Shown: positions 43,328 through 52,776 of the stretch, one piece after another
Position numbering within the stretch: position 1 is the stretch's first letter
Layout of the letters: every line of letters starts with the position of its first letter
Source of the DNA: Acidobacteriota bacterium
GTDB taxonomy: Bacteria > Acidobacteriota > Blastocatellia > Pyrinomonadales > Pyrinomonadaceae
NCBI GenBank assembly: GCA_016718135.1
Contig: JADKEF010000001.1
Location: 555,001-619,000 of the forward strand
DNA length: 64,000 bases
Direction of reading: 5' to 3'
Position numbers and translations under genes: made by a program
The notes under the pieces: generated by a model
Told to the model about the DNA's origin: nothing
The model's database searches: none
The model's input: the letters and a program-made list of their open reading frames with translations, nothing else

Positions 43328-44689
43328 ATGACCAAGGTCGATCTCATAATTCACAATGCCGGACAACTCGTCACGTGCGCGTCCGACGGTAAGCCAAAGC
43401 GCGGTGCGGCGATGCAGGACGTGGGAACCATTTCAAACGGTGCCGTCGCCATCAAACACGGTAAGTTTGTCGGCGTTGGTAAATCGAAACAGATCCTCGC
43501 TAAATTTGAAGCCGAACAAACTATCGACGCGGAACGTCGCGTTGTTTGCCCGGGTTTTGTTGACCCTCACACCCATATCGTCTATGCGGGAGATCGGTTA
43601 AATGAGTTTGAATTAAAGATCAAGGGGGCCGAGTACCTCGATATACTTGCTGGCGGTGGTGGCATCATCTCGACAGTGGTAAGGACCCGGAAAGCATCTA
43701 TCGCCAATCTCGTCAAACAGGCTCGTGGACGACTGGAAAAGATGCTAGCCTGCGGCACAACAGCCTGTGAGATCAAAACCGGTTATGGCCTTGATACCAA
43801 CACTGAACTAAAGATGCTCCGCGTTATCGGGGAACTCGAGAACTCGCATCCCATGGACATCGTGCCGACCTTTCTTGCCGCACACACCGTCCCACCCGAG
43901 TTTAAGGGAAACACCGAGGGCTATGTCGATCTGATCTGCGAAGAGATGTTGCCCGCTGCTGCTGATTGGTATTCGATCTTCTTTTTGCAGAAGAACATGC
44001 GGAGGCTTTTTCATGATTTGCAGCGGGCTGATAGCTCCCGAATATGGGGATGCGCAGGGATTTTAGAAGGTCCTTCTGAGCCTCCAGTAATGGATTTCTT
44101 TGTCGATGTGTTTACCGAAAAGAATGCCTTCGACCGCGGGCAAATGGGTCGAATACTGTCGAGAGCGAAGGCCCTCGGCTTTAAGCTCAAAGCACACGTC
44201 GATCAGTTCACAAATCTGGGCGGCTCGCGGCTCGCTATTCGATCCGGCGCAGTCTCCATCGATCATCTCGATGCTATATCCAGAAGTGAGATCAAGGAAC
44301 TAGCGGCAAGCGAGACGATCGGCGTGGTGATCCCTACGGAAAATTTCAACGCAGGGAAAACTAAGTTTGCACCGGCTCGAAAACTTGTTGATGCGGGCTG
44401 TGCCATCGCTCTCTCGACCGACTACAACCCCGGCTCCGCTCCTTGCCCATCTCAGCCGATGGCAATGGCGATCTCATGTCGGTATCAAAAACTGCTGCCG
44501 AGCGAGGCATTCAATGCCGTGACAATAAATGCAGCTTATGCGATCGGGCTTGGCGATACGCACGGGTCGATCGAGGTCGGTAAAAAGGCAGATCTACTTG
44601 TCGCAGATGTCAGCGACTATCGGCAACTCGCTTACGAGTTCGGTGGAAATCTCATCACGAAAGTTATCAAATCTGGCGAAGCGTTATAA
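43328..44689 (+). CDS. hutI: Imidazolonepropionase with an unusual ~42-residue insertion
   Basis: The metal-dependent amidohydrolase opens imidazolone-5-propionate to formimidoylglutamate. Motifs: VCPGFVDPHTHIVYAGDR (metal HxH), LACGTTACEIKTGYGLD, FLAAHTVPPEFKG, KLKAHVDQFTNLGG and ALSTDYNPGSAPCPS. At 453 residues it is about 40 longer than usual. The extra part lies between EEMLPAAA and DFFVDVFTEKNAF (about 43970-44092) and contains DWYSIFFLQKNMRRLFHDLQ; the flanking protein stays in frame. Whether the insertion is tolerated is unknown. hutH follows after 85 bases. Confidence 0.9.
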   Translation: MTKVDLIIHNAGQLVTCASDGKPKRGAAMQDVGTISNGAVAIKHGKFVGVGKSKQILAKFEAEQTIDAERRVVCPGFVDPHTHIVYAGDRLNEFELKIKGAEYLDILAGGGGIISTVVRTRKASIANLVKQARGRLEKMLACGTTACEIKTGYGLDTNTELKMLRVIGELENSHPMDIVPTFLAAHTVPPEFKGNTEGYVDLICEEMLPAAADWYSIFFLQKNMRRLFHDLQRADSSRIWGCAGILEGPSEPPVMDFFVDVFTEKNAFDRGQMGRILSRAKALGFKLKAHVDQFTNLGGSRLAIRSGAVSIDHLDAISRSEIKELAASETIGVVIPTENFNAGKTKFAPARKLVDAGCAIALSTDYNPGSAPCPSQPMAMAISCRYQKLLPSEAFNAVTINAAYAIGLGDTHGSIEVGKKADLLVADVSDYRQLAYEFGGNLITKVIKSGEAL

Positions 44690-44774
44690 ACTTGTTACTT
44701 CTCACTCGCCGGCTATCCACTGAAGAATTCGTCGACTTCAGTGACAAGTGAGCAGTGTTAACTGAATAGTGAAA

Positions 44775-46313
44775 ATGATGAACGAGATCATCCTCGACGG
44801 CGAAAGCCTTACATTTGAACAGGTAATTACCGTGGCATACGGCAAGCCCGGCGAGCCGCGTATTTTATTGTCCGAGACGGCGAAGATGGCGGTCAATCGA
44901 GCGGCGGCGGCGGTGCAGACTTTGCTGGATCGCGGTGAGATCGCTTATGGCATAACGACGGGTTTTGGGGCGTTTAAAGACAAGATCATCAGCCGCGAAG
45001 AGGTTGAGCTGCTGCAGCGAAATATCGTTGTGAGTCACGCCGTTGGCGTTGGTGATCCGTTTGATACGCCAACCGTTCGGGCAATCATGTTGATCAGGGC
45101 GAATACCCTCGCTCGTGGCTTTTCCGGGATTCGGCTAGAGACGCTTGAGTTGATACTTGAATTCCTGAATCGCGGAGTGCATCCGGTTATTCCCGAGAAG
45201 GGAAGTCTTGGTGCCTCCGGCGATCTTGCGCCGTTAGCTCATTTTGCATGCATTCTGATCGGGGAAGGGAAGGCGGAATTTGGCGGGCAAGTCGTGAGCG
45301 GAGCTGAAGCTCTTACACGTGCAGATCTCATTCCGGTAACGCTCGCCGCCAAAGAGGGCCTGGCGCTTACAAACGGCACGACTGTGATGACCGCCGTCGG
45401 AATTCTCGAGACCGTCAAGGCTAGACGGCTTGGCGAACTTGCTGATGTCAGCGGCTGCATGAGCCTCGAAGCGTTGCATGGAACAACTTCCGCATTTGAC
45501 GAGCGAATCCACGCACTGCGTCCGCATCCGCGACAGATAGATTGTGCCCGAAATCTTCGTGAGATCCTTGAAGGCAGTGAATTGGTTCGTGATTTTGATC
45601 CGTCGAATGTCCAGGACGCGTACACATTGCGTTGTATGCCGCAGGTTCACGGTGCGTGCCGCGACGCGATAGCATACGCGGAATGGCTTCTCAAGCTAGA
45701 GCTAAATGCTGTAACGGATAATCCACTCATATTCATCTCGGAAGATGGAAAAAAGATCGAGGTTATTAGCGGGGGGAATTTTCACGGCGAGCCGTTGGCG
45801 TTGGCATTTGACTACCTTGCTATCGCTCTGTCAGACCTTGCTAACATTGCTGAACGGCGCATAATGCGTCTGACGGACGAGGCCTCAAACGCGCATGTGC
45901 TTCCCGCCTTTCTCACGGAACACGGCGGGCTGAATTCGGGTTTTATGATCGTCCAGTATACGGCGGCAGCTCTTTGTACCGAGAACAAAGTCCTCGCGCA
46001 TCCGGCGAGTGTGGATACAATTCCATCGTCGGCGAATGTCGAGGACCATGTGTCGATGGGGCTGACCGCGTCGCTGAAATTGCGACAGGTCGCGGAAAAC
46101 TTTGCCCTGGTGTTATCGCTGGAATTGCTATGTGCCGCGCAGGGAATTGACTTTCGACAAAAGCGTATCGGCCCCGGCAAAGCTCTCGGTCGCGGCACGG
46201 CTCCGGTTTATTCGGCGATCCGCAAGCGCATTCCGTTCATCGAACGCGATGAGTTTATGAAGCCGCACATCGACGCGGCGGCGGCATTTGTCGAGGAGTT
46301 TTTGCATGAGTAA
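44775..46313 (+). CDS. hutH: Histidine ammonia-lyase
   Basis: A 512-residue enzyme (ATG 44775 or 44778; the frame also has GTG at 44769). It eliminates ammonia from L-histidine to give urocanate using an MIO cofactor built from Ala-Ser-Gly, present in GSLGASGDLAPLAH near residue 147. Other family segments are YGITTGFGAFKD, LQRNIVVSHAVGVGDPFD, NGTTVMTAVGILETV, QDAYTLRCMPQVHGACRDA and ISGGNFHGEPLALAFD. The stop overlaps the next gene by 8 bases. With hutU, hutI and the formimidoylglutamase-like gene it completes the four-step route from histidine to glutamate. Confidence 0.97.
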   Translation: MMNEIILDGESLTFEQVITVAYGKPGEPRILLSETAKMAVNRAAAAVQTLLDRGEIAYGITTGFGAFKDKIISREEVELLQRNIVVSHAVGVGDPFDTPTVRAIMLIRANTLARGFSGIRLETLELILEFLNRGVHPVIPEKGSLGASGDLAPLAHFACILIGEGKAEFGGQVVSGAEALTRADLIPVTLAAKEGLALTNGTTVMTAVGILETVKARRLGELADVSGCMSLEALHGTTSAFDERIHALRPHPRQIDCARNLREILEGSELVRDFDPSNVQDAYTLRCMPQVHGACRDAIAYAEWLLKLELNAVTDNPLIFISEDGKKIEVISGGNFHGEPLALAFDYLAIALSDLANIAERRIMRLTDEASNAHVLPAFLTEHGGLNSGFMIVQYTAAALCTENKVLAHPASVDTIPSSANVEDHVSMGLTASLKLRQVAENFALVLSLELLCAAQGIDFRQKRIGPGKALGRGTAPVYSAIRKRIPFIERDEFMKPHIDAAAAFVEEFLHE

Positions 46314-46728
46314 CAGCAGTGTGTCGGTGTTCACGCGATTTGCTCGGTGGGCCGCAACGGTTACCGGCAAACCGGCAACCTTCCTGACTGCAGTGATGAT
46401 CATCGTTGTTTGGGCCCTCTTGGGGCCGTTTTTTGGCTTTAGCGACACATGGCAGCTTGTGATCAATACCGGCACCACAATAATCACCTTTCTGATGGTT
46501 TTCCTGATCCAGAATACACAGAACCGTGACACTGAGGCTTTGCAGATCAAACTCGACGAGCTGATCCGTTCTTCGAAACTCGCACGCAACGCAGTTTTGA
46601 ATCTCGAGGAAATGGACGAAGAGGAGCTCGACACGATCCGGCAAGAATACCTCGATCTGGCCGAACACGCACGCGAACACCTAAGGAAGAAAAAGAAGAA
46701 AAATGATGAAGACTATTCTAGTAATTAG
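46306..46728 (+). CDS. Low-affinity iron permease family protein
   Basis: A 140-residue protein starting inside the hutH end (ATG 46306). Two helices (roughly TFLTAVMIIVVWALLGPFFG and TGTTIITFLMVFLIQNTQNR) and a C-terminal cytosolic helix (DEEELDTIRQEYLDLAEHAR) ending in a Lys-rich tail follow the pattern of the small 'low affinity iron permease' family. The central TWQLVINTGTTIITFLMVFL-IQNTQNRD is the family hallmark. The biochemical role of bacterial members is not proven. The overlaps with hutH and with the next gene indicate co-transcription. Confidence 0.88.
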   Translation: MSNSSVSVFTRFARWAATVTGKPATFLTAVMIIVVWALLGPFFGFSDTWQLVINTGTTIITFLMVFLIQNTQNRDTEALQIKLDELIRSSKLARNAVLNLEEMDEEELDTIRQEYLDLAEHAREHLRKKKKKNDEDYSSN

Positions 46729-47566
46729 CATTGCCTTTACCGGCATCGGGTGTTTGGCGATTGGTGCGAATACGAACAACGTCGCCGCAGGAAATACTGG
46801 GGAGACGAATATGGAAACACCTGCGAGCGGAGATTTTTACAAGAATCTACCCAATGGTTTTGAACTACCAAGGGACGACGCAGGCCGCCTGTTACTGCGG
46901 GAATACGGAGCGGTCTTCCTTGCTCGGGGCGGGGCTACACCACCGAAGAAGGTTGTCTATCGTGACGAAGCAGACGTTGTTGCCTTTCAAAACACGCTGA
47001 AACGGTCGACCGAAATAATTGGCGGGACGCGGATCGAACTTCAAACCGCGGCGATGGAAGCCCTAAAAGCTGCGATCGCCGAAGCGGCAAAGTCAGGTCT
47101 TACCATTGGCCCGCGCGGTGCGGACAGTGCTCGTCGCGGGTATAACCAGACTGTCAGCCTGTGGGCGAGCCGTGTTAATCCTGGCTTTGTCCACTGGGTT
47201 GGCCAACGCCGTGTCACACAGGCTGAAGCGATTCGGATCAGATCTCTCACACCCTACGAACAAGTCCCTGAAATACTTGAACTAGAATCGCAAGGTATCT
47301 TCTTCGCAAAGTCTCTCGACAAATCGATCATCTACAGCGTCGCGCCGCCCGGAACATCACAGCATTTGTCGATGCTTGCTCTCGATGTAAAGGAATTTGA
47401 GAATGCTAGAGTAAGAGCGATGCTGGCTAAACACAAATGGTTCCAAACTGTCAGCTCTGACCTTCCGCATTTCACTTTTCTCGGCGCAGACGAATCTGAG
47501 CTCCCGAACCTGGGCCTAAAGAAGGTGATCAATTCGGGTCGAACCTTCTGGATTCCTAACATTTGA
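46703..47566 (+). CDS. M15-like D-Ala-D-Ala carboxypeptidase family protein
   Basis: A 287-residue protein with a short hydrophobic leader (MMKTILVISIAFTGIGCLAI) carrying a Cys that could be lipidated. The C-terminal half has the M15/VanY pattern: APPGTSQHLSMLALDVKEF (zinc His and Asp) and SDLPHFTFLG (zinc His). It could therefore trim peptidoglycan stem peptides in the periplasm. The usual pattern is H-x6-D with a distal His, and all three are present. It starts within the end of the iron permease gene (26-base overlap). Confidence 0.72.
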   Translation: MMKTILVISIAFTGIGCLAIGANTNNVAAGNTGETNMETPASGDFYKNLPNGFELPRDDAGRLLLREYGAVFLARGGATPPKKVVYRDEADVVAFQNTLKRSTEIIGGTRIELQTAAMEALKAAIAEAAKSGLTIGPRGADSARRGYNQTVSLWASRVNPGFVHWVGQRRVTQAEAIRIRSLTPYEQVPEILELESQGIFFAKSLDKSIIYSVAPPGTSQHLSMLALDVKEFENARVRAMLAKHKWFQTVSSDLPHFTFLGADESELPNLGLKKVINSGRTFWIPNI

Positions 47567-47723
47567 TAGGCTAATAGGAATTGAAGATCTAAGCGGTTCC
47601 ATCTACCCTTTTTTCTTGCTCGCGCCATCTAACGGTGCTTGTAACCGAAGTGTGCGAAACCGTACATACAGATCCGAGTCCCACTGATACCATCTTTCTA
47701 AAGATAAAGTTAGGAGAAAAAAG

Positions 47724-48008
47724 ATGGTTTCTTTACTTATTTGGCTTTTATTGGGGTTTCTAGCTGGGTACCTGGCTAAATTCATTCTACCGGGCCGTGA
47801 TGGCGGCGGCGTGGTTATGACGACAGTTCTCGGAATTCTCGGAGCGGTTGTCGGCGGATTTATGGGAAGGTATTTCTTTGGATATCCGATGATAAGTTCG
47901 TTCGATAATATCGGTAACAATATTCCAAGTTTTGTCTCCTCTATAATCGGAGCGATCGTAGTCCTGGCTATCTTCCGCCTCGCTCGGGGACGCGGTTTGA
48001 GCCGATAG
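47724..48008 (+). CDS. GlsB/YeaQ/YmgE family membrane protein
   Basis: A 94-residue protein made almost entirely of three hydrophobic segments: LLIWLLLGFLAGYLAKFILP, VVMTTVLGILGAVVGGFMGR and NIPSFVSSIIGAIVVLAIFR. The glycine-rich repeats (GFLAGYLAK, LGAVVGGFMG) and the PGRD motif place it in the 'transglycosylase-associated' GlsB/YeaQ/YmgE family, linked to general stress. A good ribosome site (AGGAG) precedes the ATG by 8 bases. Confidence 0.88.
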   Translation: MVSLLIWLLLGFLAGYLAKFILPGRDGGGVVMTTVLGILGAVVGGFMGRYFFGYPMISSFDNIGNNIPSFVSSIIGAIVVLAIFRLARGRGLSR

Positions 48009-48132
48009 ATAATAGCGAAACTAGAAAAGCCGGATGATGCCGCCACAAGCGGGATTGTACGCTGGCGCACGGAAGCCTGAGCCTTTTGAGTCTATAGTGA
48101 GGGAGTATTACCGGAAGCGGGGTGCAAGAGAG

Positions 48133-49131
48133 ATGAAAAATATTAAATTATCCGCCGCAGTTCTTGTTTTCAGTGCATTTCTATTATCGTGCAATCAAAA
48201 TCAGCCCCAAGACATCGCGAATGTCGTGCCGAACCCTAACCAGACTTCGTCGACCGAGGCTGCGATCGATGGGGAATACTGGGCGAAGGACAATTTTGAT
48301 CTTGAAAGGGTCGGCAATTTGCTCGAACGCTCGAACAGCCCGGAGGAATTCGAACGCTACCTGAATTCCAACGACGGCATTAATAATCTCGACCTAAATG
48401 GTGACGGCTATGTCGATTACATCAGTGTTGACGAGTATCGCGACCGTGGCGAATACGAGCGTGGCCTTTCACTGTATTCACGTTACGGGCCGAATGATGT
48501 TCAGGAACTTGGTACGGTAGTATTTTATCGCGATGACAATCGATCGCCGGGTGCTCGTCTCTTGCTGACCGGGAACGAACAGCTCTACGGTGACAATCGT
48601 TACTACGAGACAAATTGGGTTGATAAGGCGATCGGCATCGTCAGTACGCTGTTTGGCCAACGCGACAACTACTATCGTTCGCCCTATTATTACGATAATT
48701 ATCCTGACTATTACCAGCCATACCAGGTTGTGGAGACGCCGATCTATCGGACCCGGATAACGCAGATCTATCCGCAGCCTGTCTTCGTCTACACGACGAG
48801 CCCCACATTTATCACGAAGCTCAAGATCAAGTCGCCGAATAACGGCCTGCATCTAGGACAGATCTATGCAAAGCTTGCCAAACCCACTAAGGAGCAGGCG
48901 GACTTCATGAGGAACAATCCGGGTAGGCCGAAGGCAATGAAGTTCGAAAAAGGCGAGAAAGGCGGAAGACCGGACGATCAAGGTGCTCGCAAGGACGATA
49001 AGGGCGGACGGCAGGATGACAAACGAATGGATTCGCCCAAATCGGATAAACAGCCGAACGAATCTCGCAAGAACGACAACCCGTCAGCAAAGCCGCCAAA
49101 GGCGGATAAACCCAACGGCAAAGGTTCATAA
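48133..49131 (+). CDS. Lipoprotein with calcium-loop-like motif and charged tail
   Basis: A 332-residue protein. ATG 48133 is chosen because it begins a lipoprotein leader (MKNIKLSAAVLVFSAFLLSC, Cys at residue 20); the open frame goes back to 48034. The mature part contains a DxNxDGxxD loop (LDLNGDGYVDYISVDEYRDR) resembling an EF-hand or dockerin loop, a Tyr-rich segment (NYYRSPYYYDNYPDYYQPYQ), and a C-terminal Lys/Asp/Gly/Pro tail of about 90 residues. A periplasmic or outer-membrane location is likely. Function is unknown. Confidence 0.7.
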   Translation: MKNIKLSAAVLVFSAFLLSCNQNQPQDIANVVPNPNQTSSTEAAIDGEYWAKDNFDLERVGNLLERSNSPEEFERYLNSNDGINNLDLNGDGYVDYISVDEYRDRGEYERGLSLYSRYGPNDVQELGTVVFYRDDNRSPGARLLLTGNEQLYGDNRYYETNWVDKAIGIVSTLFGQRDNYYRSPYYYDNYPDYYQPYQVVETPIYRTRITQIYPQPVFVYTTSPTFITKLKIKSPNNGLHLGQIYAKLAKPTKEQADFMRNNPGRPKAMKFEKGEKGGRPDDQGARKDDKGGRQDDKRMDSPKSDKQPNESRKNDNPSAKPPKADKPNGKGS

Positions 49132-49210
49132 CCGGACAACGGCGGACCAAATAAAGGAAAAGGGAAAGGAAGCCCTTAAACACGCTATCCAAGCTTCTTT
49201 ATCATTGAAA

Positions 49211-49241
49211 AAGGCTTCGCTCATTATTTGAGCGAAGCCTT
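49211..49241. terminator. Bidirectional terminator-like hairpin
   Basis: AAGGCTTCGCTCA pairs with TGAGCGAAGCCTT (13 bp, 5-base loop). It lies between the lipoprotein gene (+) and tRNA-Arg (-), with A/T runs on both sides. Confidence 0.85.
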
Positions 49242-49250
49242 ATGATTTTA

Positions 49251-49327
49251 TGGTACACCCGGCAAGATTCGAACTTGCGACCCTCTGATTCGAAGTCAGA
49301 TACTCTATCCAGCTGAGCTACGGGTGC
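49251..49327 (-). tRNA. tRNA-Arg (anticodon TCG), CCA encoded
   Basis: The acceptor GCACCCG pairs with CGGGTGT, then A and CCA. The anticodon stem TCTGA/TCAGA encloses CTTCGAA, anticodon TCG (codon CGA). The T arm is GCAAG-TTCGAAT-CTTGC. A clear promoter lies upstream. Confidence 0.93.
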
Positions 49328-49339
49328 ACACTAGCCTTG

Positions 49340-49368
49340 ATTTTAGGCTGTTGTCATACGGTTTGCAA
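49340..49368 (-). promoter_or_regulatory. Sigma-70-type promoter of tRNA-Arg(TCG)
   Basis: The minus strand has a -35 TTGCAA (49368-49363), exactly 17 bases, and a -10 TAAAAT (49345-49340), placed 12 bases before the tRNA 5' end. Confidence 0.65.
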
Positions 49369-49376
49369 CACTGTTG

Positions 49377-49805
49377 CTATTTTCCCTGCAATTTACGGAT
49401 ATGCTTGACGAGCGAGACCATTTCGGCGTCAGACAATTTGTCTTTGAAGGCAGGCATCCCATCATCGGGAAAGCCATCCGCAATGTAGCTCTTTAGTTTC
49501 TCATCGCTCTTAGCAGCCATTTTCTCCGTCGTGATGTCATCCGGATTGATTTTCTTCCCGTCAACCGTGACGGGTCCGCCCTTTCCACTGTCTTTGTGGC
49601 AGGTCATACAGTTCACCGTATAGAGATCGGCCGCCAGCGCCATTTCGTCTTTGGCCGCCGCTGTAGGTGCAGGAGCAGCGGTAGACGCATTGGCAGCTTT
49701 GGTTGTATTTGCCGTGTTCGCCGCAGGTTGATTTGCCTGCTGGGCACAGGAAACGGCAAAAAACATTGTTACGGCAGTTGTGATTGATATTTTTAGGACA
49801 TTCAT
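49377..49805 (-). CDS. Monoheme cytochrome c lipoprotein
   Basis: A 142-residue protein with a leader ending AVSC (lipidation Cys at residue 20), an Ala/Thr-rich spacer (residues 22-50), and a cytochrome c domain with heme motif NCMTCHKDSGKGG and the axial-Met region FPDDGMPAFKDKLSDAEMVS. It is probably anchored to a membrane facing the periplasm and carries electrons. The System II maturation genes at 55.7-58.8 kb would attach its heme, and an oxidase subunit III lies nearby. Confidence 0.9.
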   Translation of the reverse strand: MNVLKISITTAVTMFFAVSCAQQANQPAANTANTTKAANASTAAPAPTAAAKDEMALAADLYTVNCMTCHKDSGKGGPVTVDGKKINPDDITTEKMAAKSDEKLKSYIADGFPDDGMPAFKDKLSDAEMVSLVKHIRKLQGK

Positions 49806-49877
49806 GTTGGCGATACCTCTAGATTTGTTTAGAATTTTCGAAGAGTTTAGCTAATCCGTCGTCCACACGCAATTCCT

Positions 49878-52204
49878 ATGAAAAAAAGCCTGTTCCTGCT
49901 AGTTGTCACATTTTCGATCACGCTTGGTGTAGCTGCTCAAACAGCGCCCACAAAACTCGTTGTCGCGGGTCTCGCGGGCGAGGTTACCGTGCGTCGGGAC
50001 GAACGTTCGATACCATATATCGAAGCAACCAACGATGCCGATCTATACTTTGCACAGGGCTACACAACTGCCAGCGACCGTCTTTTTCAGATGGATCTCA
50101 TGCGAAGGCTTTCACGTGGCGAGACGGCAGAGATATTTGGGCGTTCGGTACTGGAGGAAGACAAACGCTGGCGGCGTTTCGGGTTTGCGAAAATCGCCGA
50201 AGAGAACGTTAGGCTAATGGATCCGTCGCTGCGGTCGGCCCTGGAGAATTATTCTCGGGGCGTTAACGCCTACATTGCAACGCTTGATGAAAAGACACTT
50301 CCGGTCGAATGTCGCATTTTGCAGTATCGCCCAAGCGAATGGAGGCCGTCAGACTCGCTTATGATCGGCAAGATATTGTCGGATGCCCTGAGCACAACGT
50401 GGAGAAACGACATCATGCGGCTCTCGTTGCAATCGATGCCGAAGGAAAAGCTCGCTGACCTGACGAATCAGGTTACGCCCTACGATGTCATCCTTTTTGG
50501 TACGGACGGGAAGGCGGCAACGGCCGGGGGCGTGACCGACCTGAAGGCTGATGCGGGGTTATTGGCTTTTGCCGAGCGAGACGATGCGGTTAGAAAGTCG
50601 TCGCTCGAACGCGTCGGTCTCTATGCCGAGGATCTCGCGGCAAGCAACAACTGGGTGATCTCGGGAAAGAAGACGGTCGACGGCAAAGCTATACTCGCGA
50701 ATGACCCACACCTTGCTCCGACTGCTCCGGGCATTTGGTATCTTTCACATCTTTCGACTCCCACCATGCGTGTTTCCGGCGTCACAGTACCGGGCGTCCC
50801 GGGTATAATTCTCGGTCACAACGCAGAGTTTGCTTGGGGAGCGACGAACGTCGGGCCGGATGTTCAGGATCTATATTTCGAGACCTTTAACGACAAAGGT
50901 GAATATAAAACTCCGAACGGTTGGGAGGCTCCTGTCAAGCGAACAGAGACGATCAAGTTTCGGGCGAGTCCAATGAGTCCGGCACTTCAAAGTGAGACGA
51001 TCGATGTGATCGAAACACGAAACGGTCCGATCATTTTGAAAATGGCGGCAAGAAATATGCATTGAAATGGACGGCTTTCGATCCGAAGAATAATGAATTT
51101 GAAGTTTTCTATCGTTGGAATCGTGCCAAGGACTGGAATGAGTTCAAGGAAGCTCTAAAGAGTTATGGCGGGGCTGCACAGAATTTTGTCTACGCGGACA
51201 CGAAAGGCAATATCGGCTGGTACGCCGCTAGCAAGATCCCGCTTCGGCGTGTTGGCGATGGTGCATTGCCGTATGACGGTTCGACGAATGATGGAGAATG
51301 GGTTGGGTTTATTCCATTTGAAGAATTGCCGAATCTCTACAATCCACCGAGCGGCATCATCATTACTGCGAATCAACGCATCGTGGGAACCTCATATAAG
51401 TACCCCCAAATGTCACGCGATGCCGCTACGCCCTGGCGGGCAAGACAGATCGCCAACGCTCTTGGTGCGAAATCGAAACTGTCGATAGATGATGTTCGTG
51501 CGGCACAATTTGACTCGCACAATATAGCGGTTGAGATGATCGCGAAGGAAATAATCAAAGACGGGGCCGCATCCGTGGCAACGCTCGATCTCCTAAAGAA
51601 ATGGAATGGAAGAATGACGCCGGATTCTTCTGCCGCACTGCTCGCGAGTGATATTCGTATCTGCATGGCAAACAAGATGGCGGATGCTAACAAGCCTGCC
51701 CCGGCAACCATAGTCCGCGAACGCGTCCTGAATTGGGCGGTACAGAAACGGTCAGCTCTCTGGCTTCCGACTGAATTTAAGGATTATCCGGCATTAATGC
51801 GGTATTGCGATGATGCCGTTCGTGCGGGCTTTTCTGATCCAAAACGCTACGGCCCTGATCCTGCGGCATGGACCTGGGGCAAGATATGGCAATCGCGTTT
51901 CCCTCATCCGCTCGCTTCGGCACCGTTCATTGGGGCACAGTTTGCTACACCGATAGTCCCGATCAGCGGTAGCGGCCAGACACCAAATGTTGGTTCGGCA
52001 GTATCAATGCGGCACATCGCCACGCCCGGGAACTGGGACGCGACGAGCCACGTCATCCCTCTCGGCCAAAGTGGCGACCCAAAATCTCCAAACTTCAAGG
52101 ATCAGTTTGAGGCTTGGTCAACGGGCGGCCTTTTAACCTTTCCGTTCTCAAAGGAAGCGGTGAACAAGGCAGCAATAAATGTGACCGTTTTATCGCCGCG
52201 ATAG
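49878..52204 (+). CDS. Penicillin-acylase-type Ntn hydrolase (one-base frameshift)
   Basis: Reading across a break at the A run 51039-51042 (four A, five expected) gives IILKNGGKKYALKWTAFDPK and a single protein of about 775 residues. It has a signal peptide (residues 1-20), the alpha-subunit motif NDADLYFAQGYTTASDRLFQ with MDLMRRLSRGETAEIFG, and the processing site AASNNWVISGKK with the N-terminal nucleophile Ser at residue 256. NDPHLAPTAPGIWYLSHL and the GHNAEFAWGATNVGPD oxyanion region follow. Family S45 enzymes hydrolyse amides such as penicillins or N-acyl homoserine lactones. The substrate here is not predictable. Confidence 0.87.
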
Positions 52205-52669
52205 TCGGTCGATAAAATCTGAAAGAATTATCGCGGCGGCCTCGCTATCGACGAGCCGTCGCGATTCTTTAAGGTTGACTCCGCGCTCCCACAACCGTGC
52301 CTTTGCCTCGTATGAAGTGACGCGTTCGTCTTGTAGGAAGACGGGGAGTGAAAGCGAAAGTGCGAAGTTATGGGCCATGCGGCGAGCCTCGGCGGACATT
52401 TCACTTTCTGAGCCGTCCGATTCGAGTGGCAAACCCATTACCAGGGCGACAGCATCATATTCGGAGACGATTTGTTTGACAATCGAGAGTAGCTTTTTCC
52501 AACTTGTTCGATCGATGACCTTGAGCGGACGGGTGGTGATACGAAGCTCGTCACAGATGGCGATGCCGCAGCGTTTTGTGCCGGGATCGATGGCAATTAT
52601 CCGGCCCGCGGGCGGGACGTCAAAAACATCTGTAAGTTGTTCGGTATTAATGGTTTCTTTTTGTTGCAC
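52190..52669 (-). CDS. ruvX: RuvX/YqgF family pre-16S rRNA nuclease
   Basis: A 159-residue RNase H-fold protein: IIAIDPGTKRCGIAICDELR (first catalytic Asp), DAVALVMGLPLESDGSESEM, VFLQDERVTSYEAKARLWER (Glu/Arg motif) and LVDSEAAAIILSDFI (last Asp). This is the full set of YqgF motifs; the family processes the 5' end of 16S rRNA and was earlier assigned as a Holliday resolvase. Its last 15 bases overlap the convergent acylase gene. Confidence 0.94.
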   Translation of the reverse strand: MQQKETINTEQLTDVFDVPPAGRIIAIDPGTKRCGIAICDELRITTRPLKVIDRTSWKKLLSIVKQIVSEYDAVALVMGLPLESDGSESEMSAEARRMAHNFALSLSLPVFLQDERVTSYEAKARLWERGVNLKESRRLVDSEAAAIILSDFIDRLSRR

Positions 52670-52776
52670 TTATATCAATGGTTAGCCGATAATTTGTCTA
52701 CAGCGGTTTTGCTCGTAAACAAATTGTTGTTCGAACACGTAAAAGACTCGTTTAGAATTATCACAAGAGGTATCTT

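Noticed and set aside
44693..44760. Second copy of the palindromic repeat before hutH
   Set aside because: Only an 8-bp stem (CACTGAAG / CTTCAGTG) is perfect. The similarity to the element at 6785 is too weak to claim a shared family.
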